Source: Barthelona sp. PCE (lineage: Eukaryota; Metamonada: BaSk clade). Taken from it: a stretch of DNA of 64,000 nt. The stretch is taken from contig JAUFOR010000001.1 in the NCBI GenBank assembly GCA_040285745.1, positions 1,054,001 to 1,118,000 on the forward strand. The letters run 5' to 3'. Under the pieces are notes generated by a model. That model saw nothing but the letters and a program-made list of their open reading frames with translations, searched no databases and had not been told where the DNA came from. Both the position numbers and the translations under genes were made by a program. Below are positions 25,913-35,944 of this stretch, piece by piece (the stretch's first letter is position 1; each line of letters starts with the position of its first letter).

Positions 25913-28822
25913 ATGAGTTTACCAGATCTTGGCAAACCCTATGATGTTGCTGCGTTTGAGGAGATTTGTACGGTAGCGTTTGACAGTGCTTCAGAGTATC
26001 AGGCGGAAGCGCAAGACCTGTTGGTCGAGTTTAAAGAAAATCACGACTCATGGATTGTCTGTGATGATATTTTGTCAAATTCTGAGAACGAAATAGCACA
26101 ATTTTTGGCTTTGGACATATTGTGTGATCTAATTCGTTACAGATGGCTTATTCTGTCCGACGAAGACCAGCTCTCCTTGCAAGACTTTATTTTCAGTCAG
26201 CTATTAAAGCACGCTGATGAAACTGAAGTTTCAGAAGATGCTGATCGTACAGTTGTTATGCAGTTTGCAAAAGCCGCAGCACTCATTGTTTTCCGTATCC
26301 CAGAGAACATGAACACATTACAAGGCCTGGCTACTTCCAATAACCGGTTAATGGCTATGCTTGAAATCATTGAAGCTGGTTTGGATGAAGAACTGTGGAC
26401 CAGCTCCGATGAGGTGGAAAGCGTATCTGAGCTAGTTGCTGAGACTCTTTCTTCTGTAGAAGACAGTGTTATTTTATGCCAAGCTCTCAAATGCGTAAAG
26501 TTCACCTCGTTACCAATAATGCCTTTGCTCAATTTCTTAGGTTCTGATGAGTTTACAGTCAAAATCAGCTGCCTCCAGGCCATTCTGAACCAAATTGAGA
26601 ATACTGATAACATTGTAACCAGAGATCAACTGAAAGAGTTTTTGGTTGTTTTCTTAGAATTGTTACTTGAATTATTACCTATTAAAGAGGAGGATGCGGA
26701 GAACTATGATTTCGCTCCAGATTTCGATATTGATGATATCACAAAGGAACAACAAAAGTTTTTAAATGTTTTCTTGCAAGTTTTATTAACAACCCTTAAA
26801 AAAGTTTTACCTGATATTATCAAGAGGCATATTGTATTGGACGACGAACTGTTCTTTAAAACATTATGGTACCTCGTATATTTCCTTCCTAATTTCACGT
26901 TTTTGATTGAGTTTTGGAAGTTTTTTTGGTCTACCGTCTTCCAGAGCAACAATGAGGAGTTCTCAGAGTACCTGAAACCTTTCATAAGGCCGTATTTGAA
27001 TATGCTGAATGACGGGTTTCAGGAGCCCGGTATCTACCGACTCGAGATCGAATTTGGACAACAAAAGGAGGTCGAGACGGAGGATACGTACCTGTTTGAT
27101 CTCCAAAAGGAGACATTACGTCATTTAACAGCGATTTTTCCCAGTATCATTTTGAACTTTTACTTTGATGCTTTTGAATACCGAATCGATCCTAAGTATG
27201 CATGGAGTTTCAGCTGCATTTCGGGTATCCTCCCCGAGAAGCAAGAAACAAGATTATTGAGCTTTGTTTTACAACGACTTTTAGATTACTGTGAGGCACA
27301 GAAGCATTCTGAGGATAGAATCGTGATTGCAGGCTGCGTGCTGCTGGTTGCAGTCAGTTTCCGTTCATTCCTTCGTCGCACACCGAATTTCAGAGATGTA
27401 GTGATCAGGAAGATTTTTGACTTTTTCATTGAGGAGAAGGTCAGAGACATGGCAGTTGATATCTGGTATAAGCTATGTACGAACGGCGCTGGTGAGTTTA
27501 AGATCTTGCATCTGAATTGGCTCAAAGTGATCGAGGATAATCTCGACGAAACACAGCAGTTGCGTTTTTACAGTGGCATAGGTCTTGTCATTGCACATAG
27601 AGACACCAAGGACATTAAGCGCGGTGAGCTGAGTGATCTGATGGACGACCACAATGACGAATTCTACACAATGGTCCGCGAAGTGGAGGACGCCGATGAT
27701 GCATCTGATGTGTCTTCGAATATGTATGAGGCACTTGAGTGGTTCTTGAAACTGAACATATCACTGTTGGATGGTCTAAAGGGTGATTTTGAGATGCAAA
27801 TCAAAAAAATTTTTGAAAAATGTATTGCTCTCTTTGAACAAAGTGTATATCTCATTGTTCAGGGAGGATATCACGACTATCTGTGGAAAATCCTCAACCT
27901 TGTCTTGATTTTGTTCACAAAATTCATCAGTTGTGCTAATACTTCTTCTGATATTTACAAAGACTATTTTACTGCAGATTTCTTGGAGAATATCGTGGAT
28001 ATGTTTGTTCAGCTACCCGTTGAGCTCATGAACGAGACGTTCTTGCAGCTGATCGAGGCGATTTTGACCAATTACAGAAGAATGTTTGATAGAGGAGATG
28101 GTTTAGTTAAACTGAAGACATTGATTATGAGAGTCTATGACAGTGTGTTTGAGCACCTTGAGGTTGACCAGCACGAGTATCATGACCTCAGAAGTGCTCT
28201 ATATCGTCTAGTCAATTCATTGGTCAGGTATTTTAGGAAATCATTTAAGTTAAACAGTGACAATAAGGAATTTGTTGTTTCTAATTATGAGTTCCTTTAC
28301 TACGGGTTAGGCAACCCCACCATGATATGTAGGTTGGCATGTAACGCGATGTATCGCTTCTGGAACATGTTTGGACAGGAGCAGAGGTTGACCGAGGAGG
28401 AAGAGGAGTTAAAGGCAGAATTTATTGTTGATTATTATTTTCCTACCATCGAGAGAGTGTTTGAATGTCTAACTGACAAGCTGCATACTAATTACTTGGC
28501 TGATCTGTCAAAGTTACTATTTTGTTTGGTCAAGGTTGTTGATGAAGATTATCTATTTGAATATAACGGTGGTAATGTGAATATATTGGGAGCATTTACT
28601 GTTTTCTTAAATACAAACTTTGGATTATCATTACATAGTGAAGAAATTGAGGATTTCTCTGAGAAGTTCATTGGTAAGAATTCATCTAATTTAGTTGAGT
28701 ATTTTGCTTTAGTTAAGGAATTCTTGCACACATCAACGGAATATAAGTATGAAGATCTGGAGAAAAAAACAGAAAAAATTGAGGATGATGATGTTGATGA
28801 GAGTGAAATGAGTGCTTTGTAA
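25913..28822 (+). CDS. XPO1: Exportin-1 (CRM1/XPO1), nuclear export receptor
   Basis: XPO1 binds leucine-rich export signals with Ran-GTP and carries proteins and RNPs out of the nucleus. The 969-residue product is slightly shorter than human XPO1 (1071). The CRIME/importin-beta N-terminal region is clear: LLVEFKENHDSWIVCDDIL...QFLALDILCDLIRYRW (human LTEFQEHPDSWTRVDQIL...KFIGLQILDKLINTKW). Around residues 435-540, WSFSCISGILPEKQETRLLSFVLQRLLDY...KIFDFFIEEKVRDMAVDIWYKLC matches W.IGSISG...E..EKRFLVTVIKDLL...LFEFMHE...VQDMACDTFIKI. The remainder is HEAT helices with an acidic tail (IEDDDVDESEMSAL). The ATG at 25913 directly follows CTTTTTCACTGCACAG. The identity of the NES-groove cysteine was not resolved. 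Confidence 0.88.
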   Translation: MSLPDLGKPYDVAAFEEICTVAFDSASEYQAEAQDLLVEFKENHDSWIVCDDILSNSENEIAQFLALDILCDLIRYRWLILSDEDQLSLQDFIFSQLLKHADETEVSEDADRTVVMQFAKAAALIVFRIPENMNTLQGLATSNNRLMAMLEIIEAGLDEELWTSSDEVESVSELVAETLSSVEDSVILCQALKCVKFTSLPIMPLLNFLGSDEFTVKISCLQAILNQIENTDNIVTRDQLKEFLVVFLELLLELLPIKEEDAENYDFAPDFDIDDITKEQQKFLNVFLQVLLTTLKKVLPDIIKRHIVLDDELFFKTLWYLVYFLPNFTFLIEFWKFFWSTVFQSNNEEFSEYLKPFIRPYLNMLNDGFQEPGIYRLEIEFGQQKEVETEDTYLFDLQKETLRHLTAIFPSIILNFYFDAFEYRIDPKYAWSFSCISGILPEKQETRLLSFVLQRLLDYCEAQKHSEDRIVIAGCVLLVAVSFRSFLRRTPNFRDVVIRKIFDFFIEEKVRDMAVDIWYKLCTNGAGEFKILHLNWLKVIEDNLDETQQLRFYSGIGLVIAHRDTKDIKRGELSDLMDDHNDEFYTMVREVEDADDASDVSSNMYEALEWFLKLNISLLDGLKGDFEMQIKKIFEKCIALFEQSVYLIVQGGYHDYLWKILNLVLILFTKFISCANTSSDIYKDYFTADFLENIVDMFVQLPVELMNETFLQLIEAILTNYRRMFDRGDGLVKLKTLIMRVYDSVFEHLEVDQHEYHDLRSALYRLVNSLVRYFRKSFKLNSDNKEFVVSNYEFLYYGLGNPTMICRLACNAMYRFWNMFGQEQRLTEEEEELKAEFIVDYYFPTIERVFECLTDKLHTNYLADLSKLLFCLVKVVDEDYLFEYNGGNVNILGAFTVFLNTNFGLSLHSEEIEDFSEKFIGKNSSNLVEYFALVKEFLHTSTEYKYEDLEKKTEKIEDDDVDESEMSAL

Positions 28823-28911
28823 GCCCAGTCGACTATCTAAATAACTAACTAACCTAAACAGAGTAAATTAAATGAAAAATTGAATCCTTAAACACACGCT
28901 TTTATCTTATT

Positions 28912-28921
28912 TACCTTTTCA
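28912..28921 (+). promoter_or_regulatory. Initiator-like TTACCTTTTCA motif at the MPR copy B ATG
   Basis: CCTTTTCA ends at the base before the ATG at 28922. The same pyrimidine-TTTTCA core occurs close upstream of many starts in this window, for example before ABCA, CDK5RAP3, exportin-1 and ARL3. If the final A is the transcription start, the 5' leader would be one base long. Confidence 0.4.
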
Positions 28922-30990
28922 ATGCCTCGCATCATTCAAAAATCCCACATTTCTGTGCTTGGTGAACCTTGTTTATTAGTTTCAACATCTAAAGCGAGTT
29001 TCCATTTAGATTGAACAGCGATCCTATTCATGAATTTTCATTTGATCAGGGTTTTCAACCTTCTACATGCGGTCTAGAGCTAAGTGTTCATGACGAGATT
29101 ATTGGATCTTATGATGATAGTTTTCAGTGTTTCAATTTACAACAGTTTCCTGCTGATCCAAGTCGTTTTTATTACTTTTACTTCATGGAAAAGGGGCCAC
29201 ATTTTTTATATGTCTATATCCTTGAGGGCGGAAAATTTATACTCGAGAAGAAAAAATGGATGAATGCCATAAAAAGCTATTATACAATGGAATACATTGA
29301 TGAAATGACGCTTTTAGGCAGTGATTTCGATGAAGGATGGTCTATTTATAGATTCAATGACGATGGTGAGGTTATTTCAAAATGGCTAATAGGTCATTGT
29401 GCATATCACATAATTGGTAATTATGTTTTAGCAAAAAGAAGTACAGATAATGCTCTCATCGCACATACCCTTACCATAAAAGATGATGGGGTTTGTCATC
29501 TTACAAGCACAGAACTCTACCGTAATGCAAGATTGTTACGAAAATGCTCTTCAACTAATTGCGTTGTTGATGTCAATTACACAGGGGTTGGATACGCACG
29601 TTTCATAGTTCAATACCTGGATGGGGAAACTTTCAAGAGTTTAGATTTGTTGGAGTTATTCCCTGTTTTATCCACTTGTTTCACAGCATTAGTCTCATTA
29701 TCTTTTTTAAAGCTATCAGTGTCACAGAAAGAATGCGTTATAATGTCCTGGCATCTAGATTCAAATATGATTGTTATTCTAAAGGATGAAAAAATCAATT
29801 TTTCTAAAGTTTCATGTATTAGAAAGTTATACATGATACCCCAAGAATTTTCACTTGAATTTGACCATTTGAATATGTGCAAAGACATGTTTTACTCTCT
29901 AAAAGGTAATATTTTCAAAGTCAACTTATTCCGTTCATTATCATCAATAGTTTTAGGTGTTGATTTTATTAAGAATGATTTTTTTGGTTGTTTAAGTACT
30001 TCTTTATTATTTACCACACGGTATGGAATCTTTTTGATTGATTTGGCAGCTAGAACATGCCTGTATAATAAGAATAATGTTTTAATTGAAAATGTTGAAT
30101 GGTTCAGGACAAAAGGTAGACATATACTATTTTCAAGTGGAGAATGTTTTAGCATATCGCAACAACGAAATGGAAGATTTCGTGATAGAGTGATTGATCA
30201 CATATACAATATTGGAAATTTTGATTTAGAGGAAGGTATATACCCTTCAATATGCATTCACCGTAGGAGTGATTCAATCAAATTTTGCCCACATGTATTC
30301 ATGTTGGATGATGGTGTGGTTTACATCAACACTCCTATTGAACAAGGTATTTGCTGTGTGCTTGAGTACTATGATTTTGTAACAAACGAATGTTATTCAC
30401 TATTCAGCTGCGACTCCAAAGCATTTATTGAGCATGTAACCGAAGATATTATCATTGTTGTTACAGATATCTATCGTTTAGTTTTTAGACGAGATTCCCG
30501 TACAAAATGGAGGGAAGAGCACCGTGTTGAGAAGGGCATATTTGTTAATCCTTTTAACACAGATCTACGTGTTAGTTTCAAGGATAGTTTTCCTGAATTT
30601 ACCTTTGCTGATGGAAAAGCATGTGTAGTGGAAACATCTTCATTTATTACGTTTGTTGATGCAGAAATCGCATTATTTAGCGATGGAATATATTTTATTG
30701 GGCCAGAAAGTGTTAAATTAGTTAATTTGGGAGAATTTGCTCATTTCATCAATGCAAAGGGAGATTTCAGTATTGTTCCAATCAGAGACTTGGAGAAAAA
30801 GATATTTAGCATCACAAGGTACCACACAAGCGGTTCTGAAATAGTGGAAACGGAATGTTTTGGTACAACAGTCGAGGATTTTTTTTCCTCTTGTTCGTAT
30901 CATTCGATGGCTGGGTATTTCCGTGATCATCATGGTATGATTGATGTTGAGCCTACGCGTGTTATTGATCTCTGTGAAATCACAGCTTGA
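28922..30990 (+). CDS. MPR-family beta-propeller-like protein, copy B; 5' frame break or intron
   Basis: The long open frame from about 28995 to 30990 encodes some 660 residues related to copies A and C. Examples are FVNPFNTDLRVSF (position of YNPLQAIISF), VDAEIALFSDGIYFIGPESVKLV and strand-rich units throughout. It lacks an ATG near its start. An ATG at 28922 in another frame gives MPRIIQKSHIS, the MPR start shared with both relatives, immediately after CCTTTTCA. Joining the two requires removing a length of 2 modulo 3. The only GT-AG option I find of reasonable size is 28955-28998 (44 nt, GTGCTTGG...GCGAG), which gives a 674-residue protein. A sequencing or genuine frameshift is the alternative. 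Function unknown. Confidence 0.6.
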
Positions 30991-31208
30991 TTTCGTTTCG
31001 GTTGTATGTTTAACGTGGTATTGTAAATAAATTAAATAATTTTTTCTTGAAAGTGCACTATTTACTGTACTTAAACAATACAAATGCAAGGGTTTGAATT
31101 GCTTCTCGTCTCTCCACACAGTTAAGCACATTGTAAACCATAAACAAATCTTTATTAGCAGATGACAGGGTGTCTTATCTTTTACAACTCTTTACATACA
31201 CTTTATTG

Positions 31209-33014
31209 ATGAACAGAAGAGGGTATTCGGGGGCACAGAAACCCAAGAGGGATAGTAATAAGTCTCAAAGATTTGAGGCAAGTGAAACAGATAAAAATAA
31301 CAGCTATGAAACAGAAAACATGTTTGATTCTGACGTTGAAGACGACTCTATGTTGTTTGATCAAAGGAAGTTCACTTTAAACAAACGTTTTGCAAGAAAC
31401 CATGAGTATAATGTTAAAATGCAAGAATTAGCCCGTTTACGTGATTTAAGCAAGCAAGCTGCACTGGACGAGGATCTTTCCACCGATGATGAGGACGCTG
31501 CACTGATTGACGAAGAGGAAGAGGCTGTATTTGCTGACTTAATTTCAAGAATTCGAAACAAAGACAAATCATTGGTTGAAGATGGTAAGGTGTTCAAGGA
31601 TGCTGACGAGATCGATTATGAAGCCATTAACGAACATATTAGTCAAAAATCAACAGAAAAGAAGTTTACTCTAAAAGACTATGAACGTGAGCGTTTGCTT
31701 AAAGATGGTTATGCTGAGAGCGATCATTCTGAAAATGAAGGGGAAGAAGAAGAGGAGTTGCCGTATGCTGCACGCCAAGAGCAAACAAAAGAACGAGTTA
31801 AAAACCTTATTGACCAAGAACTTGTTGGTGAGAGTGATGAAGATGATCTCTTTACTGAAACTGTGGTTTCTAAGGCTGAGAAAACGGTGGAAGAGGCTGG
31901 TTTTACAGTGGAAGCTGACTTTGCTCGTCCAAAAAAATCCATTATTGAGTTAAAGAGTGTTGATGGAGATTTTTTGAAAAATTATTTATTTACTGATGCT
32001 TGGCGTAAACCAATTGAAGAAGATGTGGACAGTGAAGTGGAAGAGAACGAAGAGAATTTTGATCTCATTGCTGATGATGTCGAAAGAAAATACAACTTCA
32101 AACATGTTGGTGAAAGTACAAGCACAGTCACCCATGTGCGTAATGATGAAGATAGCATGCGTATCAAGAAGGGAGGCCGCAAGGAGTCGCGTAAGAAGAA
32201 GAAGGAGATGATGTCCAAGCTCAAACAGAAGGAAGAAGATGATGAACGTCATTTGAGAAATTTACGCGCTGGAGAGATTAATGAACGTATGGAGGTCCTT
32301 ATCGAGGCATGCGGAAGCCGCGCAGAGGCCGAGGACCTGGTCAATTCCCTTGGTGGGACAGAAAAAATCATGACAATGGACTTTATCAACGATTGGGATC
32401 AGATCATGGAGAAACATTTCGATAACGACTATTATGTTGCCGAGAATGATGAGGGTGAAGAAGAAGCTGAAGAAGAAACGTATTATACTGAGGAAGATAT
32501 GTTTGCAGCCAACTATTCTGACGACGAAAGTGAGAATGTTGACTTAGATAAGGATCGTACTGTTGAAGAACTTCAAGATTTAGTGAATGATTATTTTAAG
32601 AATGATGTCAATGAAGTTGTTTCTAAAGCTAAAACGAGCAAGGCAAAATTTAAATATTTCAAAGTAGCACCTAATTCGTATGGTTTAACAGATGAAGAAC
32701 TATTGTTCCTGGATGAAGATGAGCTGAATGAGCGAATGAATTTCAAAAAATTAGCACCTTACAGAAGACAAATGATGAAGCACAAATTCAGTGAAGGTAA
32801 ACGCACTGATTCAATGAGACAGTATCAGAACCAGATCTCGCGTAAGCTGCAGGTGACCAGGGACGCCGGCGTTGACTCTTCACGTATCGCTGCTTATGCA
32901 GATGTTCGTAGAATGGGTAGAAAGAAGTATGGAATTAATCAAGGTAGCGATAACTATAGAAAGAAGAAGAAAAGGCGCAACAACAAGAGTGGTAAACGTA
33001 AAAACAAGCAATAA
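31209..33014 (+). CDS. KRI1: KRI1-like ribosome biogenesis factor (601 aa)
   Basis: KRI1 is a nucleolar protein needed for 40S subunit assembly that partners with KRR1. The product is strongly acidic with alternating basic stretches. LKDYERERLLKDG with the following acidic run matches the family's N-terminal signature. KESRKKKKEMMSKLKQKEEDDERHLRNLRAGEI and FINDWDQIMEKHFDNDYY fit the central KRI1 region. SYGLTDEELLFLDEDELNERMNFKKLAPYR is the characteristic C-terminal domain. A Lys/Arg tail (RKKKKRRNNKSGKRKNKQ) is a nucleolar import signal candidate. The ATG at 31209 (MNRRGYSG) is preferred; the upstream frame is hydrophobic leader without an ATG start. Confidence 0.9.
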   Translation: MNRRGYSGAQKPKRDSNKSQRFEASETDKNNSYETENMFDSDVEDDSMLFDQRKFTLNKRFARNHEYNVKMQELARLRDLSKQAALDEDLSTDDEDAALIDEEEEAVFADLISRIRNKDKSLVEDGKVFKDADEIDYEAINEHISQKSTEKKFTLKDYERERLLKDGYAESDHSENEGEEEEELPYAARQEQTKERVKNLIDQELVGESDEDDLFTETVVSKAEKTVEEAGFTVEADFARPKKSIIELKSVDGDFLKNYLFTDAWRKPIEEDVDSEVEENEENFDLIADDVERKYNFKHVGESTSTVTHVRNDEDSMRIKKGGRKESRKKKKEMMSKLKQKEEDDERHLRNLRAGEINERMEVLIEACGSRAEAEDLVNSLGGTEKIMTMDFINDWDQIMEKHFDNDYYVAENDEGEEEAEEETYYTEEDMFAANYSDDESENVDLDKDRTVEELQDLVNDYFKNDVNEVVSKAKTSKAKFKYFKVAPNSYGLTDEELLFLDEDELNERMNFKKLAPYRRQMMKHKFSEGKRTDSMRQYQNQISRKLQVTRDAGVDSSRIAAYADVRRMGRKKYGINQGSDNYRKKKKRRNNKSGKRKNKQ

Positions 33015-33092
33015 AAACAAAGCATCGAAAATAGAATCGCATTTATGTTTTCTCTTCTTTCCCTCTTAATATATTTCATATAATTGCATAAT

Positions 33093-33635
33093 ATGGGCCA
33101 GTGGTTTTCGAAACTCTTCTCAAGATCAGTAGATTGTCAGTTACTTGTTTTAGGACTTGATAAAGCGGGAAAAACTAGCGTCTTACAGAATATTCGCACT
33201 AGTGGTGCAAAAACCGAAGACACGGTCGCCACTGTCAACATGGAGTACAGTACTTTCTCTGTAGGACGAATCAATTTTACATCTTTTGATGTTGGTGGAC
33301 AAGAACGTTTGAGGCATACCTGGCGTCATTACTATTTGGGAACCGAGAGTCTTTTGTTTGTGATTGACGCACATGATCGTGGTCGCTTTTCTATTGCACG
33401 ATCTGAACTAGAAAATTTAGTTAGCGATCGATATCTGGCAAATACACCAATTGTAATATTAGCAAACAAGCAAGACCTACAACACTCAACACCACCAGAT
33501 CAATTGGGTAGAATACTAGATTTACATGCATTATTAAAAAATCACCAAGCTCCTTGGACAATAATTGGGACGAGTGCCAAAACTGGAATGGGATTAGATC
33601 ACGCTCTTGATTGGATTTACGAGTGCATCAATTAG
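33093..33635 (+). CDS. ARF/ARL-family small GTPase (180 aa)
   Basis: All nucleotide-binding motifs are present: G1 GLDKAGKT, G3 DVGGQE, G4 NKQD and G5 TSAK. The WRHYYLGTESLLFVIDAHDR block and overall size are ARF-like. The start MGQWFSKLF gives Gly2 for N-myristoylation followed by an amphipathic helix, which is why the ATG at 33093 is preferred over one three codons upstream. Switch 1 is unusual (DTVATVNMEY where ARFs have TIPTIGFN), so this is an ARF-like (ARL) rather than ARF1, of uncertain subgroup. It probably recruits effectors at Golgi or endosomal membranes. The gene ends 4 bp from convergent RAB3GAP1. Confidence 0.9.
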   Translation: MGQWFSKLFSRSVDCQLLVLGLDKAGKTSVLQNIRTSGAKTEDTVATVNMEYSTFSVGRINFTSFDVGGQERLRHTWRHYYLGTESLLFVIDAHDRGRFSIARSELENLVSDRYLANTPIVILANKQDLQHSTPPDQLGRILDLHALLKNHQAPWTIIGTSAKTGMGLDHALDWIYECIN

Positions 33636-33639
33636 ACAA

Positions 33640-35871
33640 TCAAATCAATGATTTCGTTTCAGCTATGCTGATTGAACAGTGTGGTACTGTATTAATATTT
33701 GAAAAAAGTGCAAAAAATCTACACGGTAAATTCTTTGAATTTCCCATTAGAACAAAGTTTTTAAGCTTTAAAGTGAGATTTAAACCTGAAAGAACAGTAT
33801 AAAATTCGCGTCTGGTTTTTTTCTGTTGCTCAACATAAAACTCTGATTCAACAGGTACTCTTCTATCAAAAAGACGTGAAGCCTCTCCTTCGGCCAATAC
33901 ACGGGTCACACGCTTAGCTAACTGACCAATTACACGACGAGCGTCGTTTGGCGTCTCAAAATTTGATGTTTGCACCGATTGTAATACATGAAGTGGGAAA
34001 ATGTTTGACCTGCATAATTCCTCCAGTAAAACGTTCCAGATCTCTGAAAATAACCTCTTTCCTGAAAATTCAAACCAAACACAAACTTCATCAAGAACAT
34101 CTTCAACATTCCACAATGGTTCTTGCTCAGAAACAGGTTCAGGTTGTGTTTCCTTCCAGATTTCCGTCCATCTGCTGTGCTCTCCCATGCGTGGAGAAGC
34201 TTTTCCATCGAAATCACGAGGAGAAAACCATTGTAAGAAATCTTCAAAAGTGCAAACTGGATTTGCAGCTTTAAATGCCTTCATATCACTGCGGAGAGTA
34301 CATGAATAATGCTCGAGACGCTCCTCCTGGTCCATGACCTTGACTGCTTCAACTTCTGCAGAATGCTCTTCAGCAGTGATAGGTTTATGCTTAAAGGTTA
34401 TGGGAACGTTGAAAGCTGTTGTTTTGTACATAACACCGGCTGGATCCAGCACAATGGGCTCTGCGTCGACGAAAACGTCATGTTCTTCAACAATATCCAC
34501 TTCATCAGCAGAAAAAAATTCATCTTCCTCAAAAATATCAATTTCCTCCTCTTTTTCATCAACAACGACCTCGTCCTCGGCAGTGCTGGACTCATCTTCG
34601 GACTCCCACTCGCTCCAGTTCTCCTCTACATCATCGGACTCTTCTTGTATATTCACAACTACATCTTTCTCCTGCTCTTTCTCCTGCACTTCTTCTTCCA
34701 ACTCAGTGGGTGCAGATGTAAACACACCGCCCATTGCGACGTTAAATGCCTGCATTTTCTGGTAAGCTAAACCATATCGCATCGAAACGGTCTCCTCAAC
34801 TTCAACATTTGGTAAATTCACTGAACTCCTTCTACAATAAGAAATCATCGCTTGGAGGGAGGCTACGGCCTGTCTGAGCTCATACCACGATTCTGAGGTG
34901 ATTATTTGTCTCACAAACATGTCGAACAACGAATTTTTTGGACAACTTTTCAATTGGGCATGACCTAATATTTTTTCTTCAATTTCAGGGTATTCTGTGC
35001 TTTCAACGGGTATGGGAGCGTCCCATGCACCCTCTTTCTCGATCCAATCAAGAATTGTTAGCAACTGCAAAAATAAACCTGCTCTCTTTTGTGTACTAAT
35101 CTTTATAGCCCATTTAGAGGCTCCCTCAAGCTCGGAAATGCCAAAAGCGTTATCTAAACTGTCAGCGCACCGTGTATCCAGTGTTCCTGCCTTAACCAAT
35201 GGCCAATCTATACGCAAAGAAATTTCTTCTATACCACGATTAATCGTATGGCCATAAACACGCGTCAGGGGATTATGGTTTGTCCTCGCTGTGAAATACA
35301 ACGACATTGCTTCAAACTTTCGATCTGAAATGCAGGTATTGTATGCATATTCCCAAACATCACTTAATGTTGGTTTAATTCGTACGACTTGACTTTGATG
35401 TAGCATTAATCGTATGCCCTGGTGAATGATCTCACCGTGGTAGAAGACATTATTGATGGAAGATGAGTAAATAACATAAGGAATTGTAAATTTGTTACAC
35501 ACTATTGTTATTGCTGAATTTGGCAAATTAATATTGGTTTCTATTGGTTTGATAGTCTGGTTTACGCCCGCAGACCCCAGTATCACCAGACGGCGAACAC
35601 CAAACCATGAAATGGAATGATGATCGGCTCTAAAAAATGCTTTGGTCCATAACAATTTTTTGATACCAACCGGAAGTGGTGCATAGCAAGGATGCCATTG
35701 ATCTGTGGTGACCATTCCGATACGGTAAACCTCATCACCGATATTAATATCCCGTGTCATATAACCTTTGCCCTTTATACGAAAAAAATCATCAAAAACA
35801 AGTTCTAAGTCATGTACAAACTGCTCTAGTGGGGTAACTATGCTGTAATCGAGCACTTCCTTGGATCCCAT
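33640..35871 (-). CDS. RAB3GAP1: Rab3GAP catalytic subunit (RAB3GAP1), 743 aa
   Basis: RAB3GAP1 with RAB3GAP2 regulates Rab3 and Rab18 on ER, lipid droplets and autophagic membranes. The diagnostic stretch TLRSDMKAFKAANPVCTFEDFLQWFSPRDF aligns with human MKADMEAFKAANPGCCLEDFVRWYSPRDY. It is followed by EHSRWTEIWKETQPEP (human MWVEAWETAKPVP). The N-terminal half is the less conserved domain (SIVTPLEQFVHDLELVFDDF). The middle, at about residues 400-480, is a long acidic linker. The family's catalytic Arg lies in the human C-terminal half, and Arg-rich helices occur here (RRVIGQLAKRVTRVL), but I cannot assign the finger. The protein is shorter than human (981). It shares a 73-bp divergent promoter region with PIG-L. 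Confidence 0.9.
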   Translation of the reverse strand: MGSKEVLDYSIVTPLEQFVHDLELVFDDFFRIKGKGYMTRDINIGDEVYRIGMVTTDQWHPCYAPLPVGIKKLLWTKAFFRADHHSISWFGVRRLVILGSAGVNQTIKPIETNINLPNSAITIVCNKFTIPYVIYSSSINNVFYHGEIIHQGIRLMLHQSQVVRIKPTLSDVWEYAYNTCISDRKFEAMSLYFTARTNHNPLTRVYGHTINRGIEEISLRIDWPLVKAGTLDTRCADSLDNAFGISELEGASKWAIKISTQKRAGLFLQLLTILDWIEKEGAWDAPIPVESTEYPEIEEKILGHAQLKSCPKNSLFDMFVRQIITSESWYELRQAVASLQAMISYCRRSSVNLPNVEVEETVSMRYGLAYQKMQAFNVAMGGVFTSAPTELEEEVQEKEQEKDVVVNIQEESDDVEENWSEWESEDESSTAEDEVVVDEKEEEIDIFEEDEFFSADEVDIVEEHDVFVDAEPIVLDPAGVMYKTTAFNVPITFKHKPITAEEHSAEVEAVKVMDQEERLEHYSCTLRSDMKAFKAANPVCTFEDFLQWFSPRDFDGKASPRMGEHSRWTEIWKETQPEPVSEQEPLWNVEDVLDEVCVWFEFSGKRLFSEIWNVLLEELCRSNIFPLHVLQSVQTSNFETPNDARRVIGQLAKRVTRVLAEGEASRLFDRRVPVESEFYVEQQKKTRREFYTVLSGLNLTLKLKNFVLMGNSKNLPCRFFALFSNINTVPHCSISIAETKSLI

Positions 35872-35944
35872 TAACTAGAAAAGGTATGTATTAACAAAAC
35901 AACTATATTCACCAATCTATCCCTTTACACATTTTAACAACCTT

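Noticed and set aside
35885-35898. GTATGT donor-like sequence in the RAB3GAP1/PIG-L divergent region
   Set aside because: No TTCTAACAT-type acceptor follows before the PIG-L start, and PIG-L is intact from its own ATG.
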